Shown here one piece after another: positions 15,976 to 23,882 of a stretch of 24,243 nt of DNA; position 1 is the stretch's first letter; each line of letters begins with the position of its first letter. The notes below the pieces were generated by a model. That model saw nothing but the letters and a program-made list of their open reading frames with translations, made no database searches and was not told the origin of the DNA. The DNA is from an uncultured Collinsella sp. (GTDB lineage Bacteria > Actinomycetota > Coriobacteriia > Coriobacteriales > Coriobacteriaceae). Location of the stretch: positions 1 to 24,243 of the forward strand of contig CAJKFS010000036.1 in assembly GCA_905199225.1 (NCBI GenBank), given 5' to 3'. Both the position numbers and the translations under genes were made by a program.

Positions 15976-16039
15976 TATTCCGAGAAGATTCCTAGGGTTT
16001 AGTACACCTATGAGTACACCATATACAGAGAGGGACAGC

Positions 16040-16840
16040 ATGAGCGCAAATCCGCTGCTTTCCATCGAAGGTCTGACCGCCTCCGTGGACGAGAAGACCA
16101 TCCTCCACAACGTCAACCTCAACGTCGCCGCCGGCGAGACCCACGTTCTGATGGGACCCAACGGTGCCGGCAAGTCCACCCTCGGCCACCTGGTCATGGG
16201 CGACCCCGTTTACACGGTCAACGACGGCCGCATCGTCTTTGACGGCCAGGACATCACTGAACTCACCACCGACAAGCGCTCGCGCGCCGGCCTGTTCCTG
16301 AGCTTCCAGGCCCCGGTCGAGATTCCGGGCGTGCCGCTGTCGAGCTTTTTGCGCGCCAGCATCGCCGGCCGCCCCGGCCTGGAGATGAAGGGCAAGGAGT
16401 TCCGCCGTCGCGTCAAGGAGCTCGCGGCAGAGCTCAACATGGATACCGCCTACCTCAACCGCGAGCTGGGCGTGGGCTTCTCGGGCGGCGAGAAGAAGAA
16501 GGTCGAGATGCTCCAGCTCCTGTTGCTGCAGCCCAAGCTCGCCATCCTCGACGAGACCGACTCGGGCCTAGACGTCGACGCCCTGTCCACCGTCAGCCAC
16601 GGCATGGACGCCTACCGCAAGAGCTGCGACGGCTCCATGCTCATCATCACACACAACACGCGCATCTTGGAGCACCTGGATGTCGACCGCGTCCACGTTA
16701 TGGTCAAGGGCCACATCGTGCGCGAGGACGACGCCTCGCTCATCCCCTGGATCGACAAGAACGGTTTTGAGACCTTCGAGCGCGAGGCCGCCGAGCAGCG
16801 CGCCCAGGCCGAGGCCGCCGCTGCCGAGCAGCAGGCGTAA
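16040..16840 (+). CDS. sufC: SufC, Fe-S assembly ATPase
   Basis: A 266-residue ABC-type ATPase of the SUF system. It has Walker A GPNGAGKS, the signature SGGEKKKVEM, Walker B LAILDETDSGLD, and a His switch near the end (IITHNTR). SufC binds SufB and SufD and uses ATP to reshape the scaffold so that a cluster can form; it works in the cytosol and is not a transporter. Length is normal apart from a short Ala/Glu-rich tail. I chose the ATG at 16040 because GAGAGGGA lies four bases upstream. The in-frame ATG at 16010 has no ribosome site. It is first in the five-gene operon, and sufB begins 12 bases after its stop. Confidence 0.95.
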   Translation: MSANPLLSIEGLTASVDEKTILHNVNLNVAAGETHVLMGPNGAGKSTLGHLVMGDPVYTVNDGRIVFDGQDITELTTDKRSRAGLFLSFQAPVEIPGVPLSSFLRASIAGRPGLEMKGKEFRRRVKELAAELNMDTAYLNRELGVGFSGGEKKKVEMLQLLLLQPKLAILDETDSGLDVDALSTVSHGMDAYRKSCDGSMLIITHNTRILEHLDVDRVHVMVKGHIVREDDASLIPWIDKNGFETFEREAAEQRAQAEAAAAEQQA

Positions 16841-16852
16841 AGGGGCGACGCA

Positions 16853-18265
16853 ATGACCAAGAACCGCACCGAGGTCGCGGACATCGACCGCAGCCTCTAC
16901 GACTTCACCTATGGCGAGGAGGGATTCGAGCGCCTCGACGCCGGCATCACGCCCGACATCGTGCGCGAGATCAGCGCCAAAAAGGACGAGCCGCAGTGGA
17001 TGCTCGACCTGCGCTTAAAGTCCCTCGAAATCTTCAACCGCTTCCCGGATCCGACGTGGGGCCCCTCCATCGAGGGCCTGGACATGGACAACATCGTCAC
17101 CTACGTCAAGCCCAACACCGACCAAAAGCACGACTGGCAGTCGGTGCCCGACGACATCAAGAACACCTTTGAGCGCCTAGGCATCCCCGAGGCCGAGCGT
17201 AGCTACCTGGCGGGTGTCGGCGCGCAGTACGACTCCGAGCTCGTCTACCACAACATGCAGGACACCGCGTCCAAGATGGGCATCGTCTACTCCGGTATTG
17301 AGGAAGCCCTGCACGATCCGCAGTGGGAACCGCTCATCCACGAGAAGTTTATGACACTCATCCCGCCCACCGACCACAAGTTTGCGGCCCTGCACGGCGC
17401 CGTATGGTCCGGCGGCTCGTTTGTCTACGTGCCCAAGGGCACCAAGCTCGATTTCCCGCTGCAGAGCTACTTCCGCCTCAACGCCAAGGGTGCCGGCCAG
17501 TTTGAGCACACGCTCATCATCGTCGAGGACGATGCCGACCTGCACTTTATCGAGGGTTGCTCCGCGCCCAAGTACAACGTTGCCAACCTCCACGCCGGCG
17601 CTGTGGAGCTCTTTGTGGGCAAACGCGCACACCTGCGCTACTCGACCATCGAGAACTGGTCCAAGAACATGTACAACCTCAACACCAAGCGCGCGCGCGT
17701 GGACGAGGACGGCGACATCGAGTGGATCAGCGGCTCCTTCGGCAGCCACGTGGGCTACCTCTACCCCATGAGCGTGCTCAACGGCCGCCGCGCCCGCTCG
17801 AGCTTTACCGGCATCACCTTTGCCGGCGCCGGTCAGAACCTCGACACCGGCTGCAAGGTCGTGCTCAACGCGCCCGATACCTCGGCAACCGTCGAGACCA
17901 AGGGCATCTCCAAGAGCGGCGGCATCCAGACGTTCCGCAGCTCCATCGTGGCCACGCCTAAGGCCGAGGGCTCCAAGGCAACCGTGAGCTGCCAGTCGCT
18001 CATGCTCGACGACCAGAGCCGCTCCGACACCATCCCCGCCATGGACATCCGCGCCAAGAACGTCGACATCGGCCACGAGGCCACCATCGGCCGCATCGGC
18101 GACGATAAGGTGTTCTACCTGATGAGCCGCGGTATCTCGGAGGAAGAGGCCCGTACCATGATTGTCAACGGCTTTGCCAACCCGGTCTCCAAGGAGCTGC
18201 CGCTGGAGTACGCCGTCGAGATGAACAACCTGATCACGCTCGAGATGGAAGGGGCGATCGGATAA
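16853..18265 (+). CDS. sufB: SufB, Fe-S scaffold protein
   Basis: A 470-residue SufB, the main scaffold of the SufBCD complex on which the Fe-S cluster is built. The sequence has the expected core (GSFVYVPKGTKLDFPLQSYF), followed by the long beta-helix region. The Cys at residue 380 (KATVSCQSLML) corresponds to the cluster-building cysteine of E. coli SufB, by motif similarity. The C-terminal helical part contains HEATIGRIGDDKVFYLMSRG. AGGGG lies seven bases before the ATG. Its TAA overlaps the ATG of sufD by one base (TAATG), so the two are coupled and made in step, as expected for partners in one complex. Confidence 0.96.
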   Translation: MTKNRTEVADIDRSLYDFTYGEEGFERLDAGITPDIVREISAKKDEPQWMLDLRLKSLEIFNRFPDPTWGPSIEGLDMDNIVTYVKPNTDQKHDWQSVPDDIKNTFERLGIPEAERSYLAGVGAQYDSELVYHNMQDTASKMGIVYSGIEEALHDPQWEPLIHEKFMTLIPPTDHKFAALHGAVWSGGSFVYVPKGTKLDFPLQSYFRLNAKGAGQFEHTLIIVEDDADLHFIEGCSAPKYNVANLHAGAVELFVGKRAHLRYSTIENWSKNMYNLNTKRARVDEDGDIEWISGSFGSHVGYLYPMSVLNGRRARSSFTGITFAGAGQNLDTGCKVVLNAPDTSATVETKGISKSGGIQTFRSSIVATPKAEGSKATVSCQSLMLDDQSRSDTIPAMDIRAKNVDIGHEATIGRIGDDKVFYLMSRGISEEEARTMIVNGFANPVSKELPLEYAVEMNNLITLEMEGAIG

Positions 18266-19536
18266 TGAAACAGGAAACCAACACCGCTGCTACCACGCTC
18301 GAGCAGGTCAACGCGATGCCCGCGGCAACCTGGGGCTGGTTGAAAATGAACCAGACCAAGCTCGAGCTCTCTGACGAGCTTGCCGCCGCTCCCGCCGAGA
18401 CCGTTAAGGTTGAGGGCTTGGACGAGCAGTTTGCTGGCGTGGCAGACGCGTTCGACGCCGCCATGGACGCCATGGCCGAGCGCTTCCCCGAGCGCCGCGC
18501 CTCCGCCCCGGGTGATGCCGCCGACCGCGGCCGTATCACGCCCGAGACCGAGCTCGACGTGCCCGCCACCTCCGTCTACCAGGCCGGCGCCATCAAGCTC
18601 GAGGAGGAGCTCTCTCCTGCCGAGGCCTTCGAGACTGGCATGGGCGAGGCTGCCTACACCTACCTGGCCGACCACGCCACCAAGCGCGTCGTCATCGATG
18701 TGCCCGCATACAAGCACGCCACGGTTACCGTGCGCGTGAGTGGCGTCGACGCTGCCGCGGCCATCGCCGCCATCGATGTCGTCGCCCGTCCGCAGGCAAC
18801 GCTCGACCTGCGCATAGCCCTGGACTCCCCCGTTGCCGGCCAAGGCGTCGTGGGCTCCGTGCTACGTGTGTGCGCCCACGAGTACGCCACCGCCAACGTG
18901 ACCTGCACGCAGACGCTCGACGATAGCTGGATCGCGCTCGACGACACCGGCCTGTTCCTGGACGAGGGCGCGCGCGTCAACGTGCAGCACACCGTTCTGG
19001 GTGCCGGCGCCAGCGCCACCGGCCTTGCCGGCGACCTGCTGGGCGATACCGCCAAGGTCACCATCGATACTGATTACTTGGGCGCCCGAGAGCAGGTGCG
19101 CGACTTTAACTACGAGCTGCGCCACCGCGGTCGCAAGACCGAGTGCGAGATCGACGCCAACGGCGTGCTGACCGGCACGTCCAAGAAGGTCTACCGCGGC
19201 ACCATCGACCTCGTGCACGGCTGCAAGGGTGCAACCGGCACCGAGCGCGAGACGGTGCTTTTGGCCAACAAGGGCGTCGACAACAAGACCGTTCCCGTCA
19301 TTCTCTGCGACGAGGACGACGTCGCCGGCAACCACGGCGCCACCATCGGTCACGTCCGCGACGAGCAGCTGTTCTACCTCGCCTGCCGCGGCCTTGACCA
19401 AAACGCCGCCGAGGACCTGTTCATCCGCGCCAAGCTGGAGGACGCCGCACTTTCCACCACCGACGAGCGCACCCGCGCCGCCGTCGTCCGCCTAGGCAAC
19501 AACCTGATCGACAACTTTGAAGAGGAGCTCGCATGA
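18265..19536 (+). CDS. sufD: SufD, SufB partner of the Fe-S scaffold
   Basis: A 423-residue SufD homologue and partner of SufB in the SufBC2D complex, taking part in iron entry and scaffold assembly. The N-terminal 130 residues are variable. The core beta-helix region includes DFNYELRHRGRKTECEIDANG. The C-terminal signature NHGATIGHVRDEQLFYLACRGL holds the His that matches the functional His of E. coli SufD. Its start shares a base with the sufB stop, and its stop overlaps sufS by four bases (ATGA). Composition is the same as its neighbours, so it is a native part of the operon. Confidence 0.94.
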   Translation: MKQETNTAATTLEQVNAMPAATWGWLKMNQTKLELSDELAAAPAETVKVEGLDEQFAGVADAFDAAMDAMAERFPERRASAPGDAADRGRITPETELDVPATSVYQAGAIKLEEELSPAEAFETGMGEAAYTYLADHATKRVVIDVPAYKHATVTVRVSGVDAAAAIAAIDVVARPQATLDLRIALDSPVAGQGVVGSVLRVCAHEYATANVTCTQTLDDSWIALDDTGLFLDEGARVNVQHTVLGAGASATGLAGDLLGDTAKVTIDTDYLGAREQVRDFNYELRHRGRKTECEIDANGVLTGTSKKVYRGTIDLVHGCKGATGTERETVLLANKGVDNKTVPVILCDEDDVAGNHGATIGHVRDEQLFYLACRGLDQNAAEDLFIRAKLEDAALSTTDERTRAAVVRLGNNLIDNFEEELA

Positions 19537-20858
19537 TCGACACCGAGCACGTTAAATGCGACACCTGTACTGCCCCCGAGCCCATGGAGCTCGACGCCAG
19601 CGACGAGGCTTCGCGCGGCTGGCCCACCGTGGACATCGAGACCAACCCCTACAAGGGCCAGTTCCCGCTGTTCCAGCAGCACCCCGAGATCGCCTTCCTC
19701 GATAGCGCCGCCACCGCGCAGCGCCCCGCCTGCGTGCTCGACGCCGAGCGCGACTTCTACCAGCGTATGAACGCCAACCCCCTGCGCGGCCTGTACTCGC
19801 TGTCCGTCGAGGCCACCGATGCCATCGCGAAGGTCCGCCAGCAGATCGCCGACCTCATCGGCGCCGCCCAGGCCAACGAGGTCGTCTTCACCCGCAACAC
19901 GAGCGAGTCGCTCAACCTGGTCGCCAAGAGCTTTGCACCCACGGTGCTCGAGCCCGGTGACGAGGTCGTCATCACCATCATGGAGCACCACTCCAACCTG
20001 ATTCCGTGGCAGCAGGTCTGCCGCGAGACCGGCGCCAAGCTCGTCTACCTCTACCCTACCAAGACCGGCCAGCTCACCACCGAGGAGGTTCTTGCCAAGG
20101 TGGGTCCCAAGACCAAGATTCTGGCCGTGGGTCAGGTTTCTAACGTGCTGGGCGTCGAGAACCCGGTCAAGAACCTCGGCAAGCTCGTCCACAAGTACGG
20201 CGGCTATCTGGTCGTCGACGGCGCGCAGTCGCTGCCGCACATGCCGGTCGATGTGGCCGACCTGGGAGCCGACTTCTTTGCCTTTAGCGCACACAAGGCC
20301 ATGGGCCCCATGGGCATCGGCGTGCTGTGGGGCAAGATGGACCTGCTCAACGCCATGCCGCCCATGCTCACCGGCGGCGAAATGATCGATTCGGTCACCG
20401 AGCAGGACGCCGTCTGGGCGCCCGTCCCCGAGAAATTCGAAGCCGGCACGCAGGACGCCGCCGGCATCTTCGCCACGGGTGCGGCACTCGACTACCTGGT
20501 CAACACGGTGGGTTACGAGAACATCCAGGCCCGCGAGCAGGCACTCGTCCACTATCTGATGGGCGAACTCATGCAGCTCGACTTTGTCCAAATCATCGGT
20601 TCCATCTACTGGGACAACCACCACGGCGTTGTGAGCTTTAACGTCAAGGGAATTCACCCGCACGACGTCGCGAGCATCATGGACATGGACGGCGTCTGCA
20701 TCCGCGCCGGCCACCACTGCGCTCAGCCGCTGCTCACCTGGCTGGGCGTCGAGAACCTTGCCTGCTGCCGCGCCAGCGTGGCCTTCTACAACGACAAGGC
20801 CGACATCGACAAGTTCATCGCCGGCCTGCATCACGTTTGGAGCACGTTCAATGGGTAA
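19533..20858 (+). CDS. sufS: SufS, cysteine desulfurase with N-terminal CxxC extension
   Basis: A 441-residue class V aminotransferase-fold cysteine desulfurase. The PLP lysine is K255 (FSAHKAMGPMG) and the persulfide-forming cysteine is C396 in RAGHHCAQP. It takes sulfur from L-cysteine and passes it to SufU. Compared with E. coli SufS the conserved core begins about 32 residues later, at FPLFQQHPEIAFLDSAATAQRP. The extra N-terminus carries C9-x2-C12. The start is firm: GAGGAG lies five bases before the ATG, which overlaps the sufD stop. The end overlaps sufU by eight bases. The extension could bind a metal or a partner, but this is inference. Confidence 0.95.
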   Translation: MIDTEHVKCDTCTAPEPMELDASDEASRGWPTVDIETNPYKGQFPLFQQHPEIAFLDSAATAQRPACVLDAERDFYQRMNANPLRGLYSLSVEATDAIAKVRQQIADLIGAAQANEVVFTRNTSESLNLVAKSFAPTVLEPGDEVVITIMEHHSNLIPWQQVCRETGAKLVYLYPTKTGQLTTEEVLAKVGPKTKILAVGQVSNVLGVENPVKNLGKLVHKYGGYLVVDGAQSLPHMPVDVADLGADFFAFSAHKAMGPMGIGVLWGKMDLLNAMPPMLTGGEMIDSVTEQDAVWAPVPEKFEAGTQDAAGIFATGAALDYLVNTVGYENIQAREQALVHYLMGELMQLDFVQIIGSIYWDNHHGVVSFNVKGIHPHDVASIMDMDGVCIRAGHHCAQPLLTWLGVENLACCRASVAFYNDKADIDKFIAGLHHVWSTFNG

Positions 20859-21285
20859 TCTGTACACCTCCACCACGTTTATGGAGCACAACTCGCACCC
20901 CGACTATAAGTACGAGATGGATGCCCCCACGCATGAGCACGACGGCATCAACCCCAGCTGTGGCGACGAGCTCACCTTGCAGCTGCGTGTCGAGAAGGGC
21001 GTGATCGAGGAGGCCTCGTTTACCGGGCACGGCTGCGCCATCAGCCAGGCCAGCGCCGACATCATGGCCGACCTCATCACCGGCGAGACGGTCGAGGAGG
21101 CTCGTCGCCTGGCAGGGCTTTTCCTGGCCATGATCCGCGGCGAGCAGCTCTCCGAGGAAGACCTGGAAGATTTGGACGAGGCCGCCCAGCTCCAGGACAT
21201 TTCGCACATGCCCGCCCGCGTCAAATGCGCCGAGCTCGCCTGGCGCACCCTCGACGGCATGCTCGAGGGGCAAGCTAACCAGTAG
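20851..21285 (+). CDS. sufU: SufU, zinc-dependent sulfur acceptor
   Basis: A 144-residue SufU of the IscU fold. Conserved ligands are visible: C37 and D39 in NPSCGDEL, C62 in GHGCAISQAS, and C126 in RVKCAELAW, matching the Zn site of Bacillus SufU. SufU takes persulfide sulfur from SufS through zinc-ligand exchange and delivers it to SufBCD. The insert between the second and third ligands, typical of SufU as opposed to IscU, is present. It begins inside the end of sufS (eight-base overlap), so coupling is likely. A strong terminator lies 30 bases after its stop and closes the operon. The longer upstream frame from 20758 is only sufS read out of frame. Confidence 0.94.
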   Translation: MGNLYTSTTFMEHNSHPDYKYEMDAPTHEHDGINPSCGDELTLQLRVEKGVIEEASFTGHGCAISQASADIMADLITGETVEEARRLAGLFLAMIRGEQLSEEDLEDLDEAAQLQDISHMPARVKCAELAWRTLDGMLEGQANQ

Positions 21286-21315
21286 CGTATGCCCCGAATC
21301 CAAGGTTTTTGATTG

Positions 21316-21348
21316 CAGAGCCGCCCGATACGGGCGGCTCTGTTTTTT
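21316..21348 (+). terminator. Intrinsic terminator of the suf operon
   Basis: CAGAGCCGCCCG and CGGGCGGCTCTG form a perfect 12-pair stem with a three-base loop, followed by six T residues (21343-21348). Confidence 0.93.
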
Positions 21349-21498
21349 CCTAATGAGCACAGATGCACAAAGTCCGCGCGTCCGGCGCCCCGTCTGACAT
21401 TTGTCTCACAGCCAGACGCGAACACGGGCGTTTTCCACAGCACCAAAGGCCTGCGGCAGGGCCCCGGGCCCGCCAAGCAATGCGCCAAGCCCCGTTCT

Positions 21499-21526
21499 GC
21501 GAAGCTCCGACTCGCTTCGCGCCTAC
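21499..21526 (-). repeat. REP-like hairpin with GTAG foot
   Basis: On the minus strand GTAG, two bases, then GCGAAGC and GCTTCGC pairing across eight bases. An outer, bulged CCCGT-TCTGC/GCAGACGGG pairing encloses it on the plus strand. A GTAG foot followed by a palindrome is the hallmark of REP sequences recognised by RAYT proteins, one of which is encoded 420 bases away. Confidence 0.4.
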
Positions 21527-21586
21527 CGCAGACGGGTCCCATAGGGAGCGGCGTGCATTTTTGCGAGTATTCAGCACGCCAAGCTG

Positions 21587-21598
21587 TGTGTATACACA
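21587..21598. repeat. Perfect 12-bp palindrome
   Basis: TGTGTATACACA is fully self-complementary. It might be a regulator binding site or chance; no gene start lies close by. Confidence 0.35.
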
Positions 21599-21945
21599 TC
21601 GAAAGCGTTAATCAACGTCTTTAGGCGCATATATATTGTGTTTTAGAACAAGCATCGCGGTCTGACGGGACGCAGGCACGTGCTTCGGGGGCGCAACGGC
21701 GAGAATCAATAGCTTCGGGACCCGTATGTTGCAAGATTGCGGCGGTGCCGACAGCACCACGATGCTGAAAACTCGGTTTATTGCACGGCGCAGACGGGGG
21801 TAGGCACGGGCAAATCCGGACTGAGCCGTTATTTTATGCAAGATGGCGATTGTTCTATGCATATTAAGAAGTGCAGTTACCGTACCAAGCTTTTAAACGC
21901 TGGTTGCGGCGTATGGACGACCCCAGCTGCGGTGAACAGGCGACC

Positions 21946-22758
21946 CTACATCACGTTTCCGCCAGCCCTCATCGCCGTTCGCGCGCGGGCGCGCACGATA
22001 CGAGAGACGCTACTTTTGCCAATCCCGGTATAGCGCTCAATCTGGCGCACCGTGAAACCGGCATCGTGCAATCCAACAATAACGGTATCACGCTGCGCCG
22101 GCGGTGCAGTTTTAACCCCATTGAGCGGAACCCCGAGGCTCTTCGCCATCTTGTCGGCAAAGGCGTGGCGTTCCCACTCTGTCTCTTTCATATCGCACAG
22201 CGCCGGCTCGCTACCGTCGGGCGTCGAAAGCGAATAGGCAGCAAAGGCCTCGGCAGAACCAAAAAGCTCAAGCACGCAAGAAGGATCGCAAAATCCCCTC
22301 GTGGCATCTGCCGCATCACTGTCGTAAGCGCGCAGATGTTCCGCAAAGCTGCTCCAGGGATAACGCTCGATTAGGCTAACGCCCGCCTCCTGCGGATCGG
22401 CGTGTACGGAACGAATAGCCTCCATCACCTGCCAGTCGGTATCGAGCGAGCGCCGGTCAAAACGGTTCTGGAACAGATGGCCCGTGCGCCCCGTGTGTTT
22501 ATTGAACCGCCGCGCGTACGTCAAGAGCAGCCGGTGCATCGCAGCGCTCATCCTGTCCTCGTAATCTGCAAGCACCAAATGCACGTGATTGCCCATAAGG
22601 CACCAGGCGATAACCGTCACACCCTCCTCGCGGCAGCACTCGCGCATCAGCTCCAAAAACTCCCACCGGTCTTCATCGCCCTCAAAGATGAGCCGCTTGC
22701 CCGCACCGCGAGCACAGACATGGTAAAAGCCGGTAACCGTTCTCCAAACGCGCTGCAT
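21946..22758 (-). CDS. REP-associated (Y1/HUH-like) transposase-like protein with C-terminal helix-turn-helix
   Basis: A 270-residue protein of the IS200-like Y1 transposase/RAYT family. Family marks are the N-terminal GFYHVCARG, the HUH pair in WCLMGNHVHLVL, and YPWSSF. In the usual Y-I-x-x-N-P-x-x-A-G motif this protein reads SVHADPQEAG, so the expected nucleophilic Tyr is a Ser. The last 65 residues add a helix-turn-helix (AGFTVRQIERYTGIGKSSVSRI). The ATG at 22758 has AAGGGAG four to five bases upstream. The frame stays open to a TTG at 22938 that also has an AGGGGG-like site, but the added residues do not resemble the family. No insertion-sequence ends are seen. It is probably a domesticated single-copy gene; mobility is doubtful. 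Confidence 0.82.
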   Translation of the reverse strand: MQRVWRTVTGFYHVCARGAGKRLIFEGDEDRWEFLELMRECCREEGVTVIAWCLMGNHVHLVLADYEDRMSAAMHRLLLTYARRFNKHTGRTGHLFQNRFDRRSLDTDWQVMEAIRSVHADPQEAGVSLIERYPWSSFAEHLRAYDSDAADATRGFCDPSCVLELFGSAEAFAAYSLSTPDGSEPALCDMKETEWERHAFADKMAKSLGVPLNGVKTAPPAQRDTVIVGLHDAGFTVRQIERYTGIGKSSVSRIVRARARTAMRAGGNVM

Positions 22759-23160
22759 GGCGCTCCCTTCGCCGGGATCTGCTTGCCATCCAATACAGCA
22801 CGATTGAAGCGTGCCATCAAAACATTCACGCAAAACAATACACTCGCGCGGCCAAAGGCAGTAAACAGGCGGCGAACGGCACCGTTGCAACAGGTCAACC
22901 CCTGCAACACTTACAAGGCCGACCAAAAGCTTGCCCAAGACGGACCCCCTCTACGGAAGTTCACGACCACAGAACATAGAGTTAAACCGTTTCAATTAAA
23001 ACTTCCGGACTTCTCGCTACGAAAACTGAGCCGTTCGCCGAATATTCCGTGCATTTCGCGGTATTATAGGGGCTGCATGTCATGTCCCTTTCGAAGGGTC
23101 GCCCGGCAATCGCCAGCCACGACCCCCAGACGGGACGCCAACACGATAGAGAGGAGAGGC
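22759..23160. other. Divergent non-coding region
   Basis: About 400 bases between the transposase-like gene and the NifU-like gene. I see no convincing gene in it. Visible items are a GCACG/CGTGC hairpin (22798-22814), an 8-bp inverted repeat CGGAAGTT/AACTTCCG (22954-22961 and 23000-23007), the palindrome GAATATTC (23040-23047), a -10-like TATTAT (23062-23067), and a leader stem GGGTCG/CGACCC (23096-23101 and 23120-23125). Confidence 0.6.
23062..23067 (+). promoter_or_regulatory. Candidate -10 element of the NifU-like gene
   Basis: TATTAT lies 94 bases before the ATG at 23161, with no good -35 hexamer at normal spacing. The GAATATTC palindrome lies 14 bases upstream, where an activator or repressor could bind. 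An untranslated leader of roughly 85 bases would follow. Confidence 0.3.
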
Positions 23161-23862
23161 ATGCAGTACTCACAGGAAGTGGAGAACATGTGCCCCGTTG
23201 CCAAGGGTGCATACCACGGCCCCGCACCCATCCCCGAGGAGGGCAAGTGGGTCCAGGCTAAGGAGATTTCCGACATCTCCGGTCTTACGCACGGTGTGGG
23301 TTGGTGCGCACCTCAGCAGGGCGCCTGCAAGCTCACGCTGAACGTCAAGGACGGCATCATCGAGGAGGCCCTCGTTGAGACCATCGGCTGCTCCGGCATG
23401 ACCCACTCTGCCGCTATGGCAGGCGAGATCTTGCCCGGCAAGACCATTCTGGAGGCACTGAACACCGACCTCGTCTGCGACGCTATCAACGTTGCTATGC
23501 GTGAGCTGTTCCTGCAGATCGTCTACGGCCGCAGCCAGACCGCTTTCTCTGAGAACGGCCTGCCTGTCGGCGCTGGTCTGGACGACCTGGGCAAGGGCCT
23601 GCGTTCCATGACCGGTACCATTTTCTCCACCAAGGCCAAGGGCGTCCGCTATCTGGAGCTGACTGAGGGCTACATCCTCAAGACCGCTCTGGACAAGGAC
23701 AACCAGGTCATCGGCTATCAGTTCGTCCGTCTGGGCAAGATGATGGAGGACATCCGTCACGGCAAGGACCCGAAGGAAGCCTACGAGAAGAACATCGGCA
23801 CCTACGGCCGCTTCTCTGCCGAGCAGGGCGCTGTCAAGTACATCGACCCGCGTGAAGAATAA
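23161..23862 (+). CDS. NifU/IscU-like Fe-S scaffold protein paired with GGGtGRT gene
   Basis: A 233-residue protein with an IscU/NifU-N-like core. It has GWCAPQQGACKLTLNVKDGIIEEALVE-type sequence with C49 and C56, GCSGMTHSAAMAG with C77, and LVCDAINVAMREL with C106. The spacing mirrors the three ligand cysteines of IscU/SufU, but the usual C-G-D is replaced. A C-terminal extension of about 110 residues follows. Relatives are annotated as Fe-S assembly scaffold proteins and commonly precede a GGGtGRT gene, as here. ATG at 23161 has a near-perfect GAGAGGAGAGG ribosome site; the frame runs open to 22402 but only antisense to the transposase-like gene. Codons look highly optimised, which suggests strong expression. 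Client and mechanism are unknown. Confidence 0.85.
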   Translation: MQYSQEVENMCPVAKGAYHGPAPIPEEGKWVQAKEISDISGLTHGVGWCAPQQGACKLTLNVKDGIIEEALVETIGCSGMTHSAAMAGEILPGKTILEALNTDLVCDAINVAMRELFLQIVYGRSQTAFSENGLPVGAGLDDLGKGLRSMTGTIFSTKAKGVRYLELTEGYILKTALDKDNQVIGYQFVRLGKMMEDIRHGKDPKEAYEKNIGTYGRFSAEQGAVKYIDPREE

Positions 23863-23882
23863 GAGAGGGAGGAACATAGATT

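Larger units (their letters stand above)
21349..21945. other. About 600 bases of non-coding DNA with inverted repeats
   Basis: I find no supported gene here: open frames are short, lack ribosome sites and have no recognisable protein sequence. It holds several small hairpins, a REP-like element (21499-21526), a 12-bp palindrome (21587-21598), a GGTGC/GCACC hairpin (21744-21758), and an AT-rich patch near 21620-21650. The string CGCAGACGGG occurs near 21528 and 21790. The stretch lies between the suf terminator and the 3' end of the transposase-like gene, so it may be repeat elements linked to that gene. Confidence 0.6.

Noticed and set aside
16010..16039. Earlier sufC start
   Set aside because: No Shine-Dalgarno before 16010, and the added residues do not belong to SufC. 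The AGTACACC direct repeat in this leader may be chance.
17177..20891. Long antisense frames through sufB, sufD and sufS (up to about 500 codons)
   Set aside because: They arise from codon bias in GC-rich genes. Their translations are low-complexity Val/Gly/Asp/His-rich and match nothing, while the plus strand encodes unmistakable SUF proteins.
21313..21862. Small open frames between suf and the transposase-like gene
   Set aside because: They overlap the suf terminator or hairpins, lack ribosome sites and show no protein-like conservation that I can recognise.
22402..23160. Long upstream extension of the NifU-like protein
   Set aside because: The extension is antisense to the transposase-like gene and the intergenic region. 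The ribosome site and family start are at 23161.
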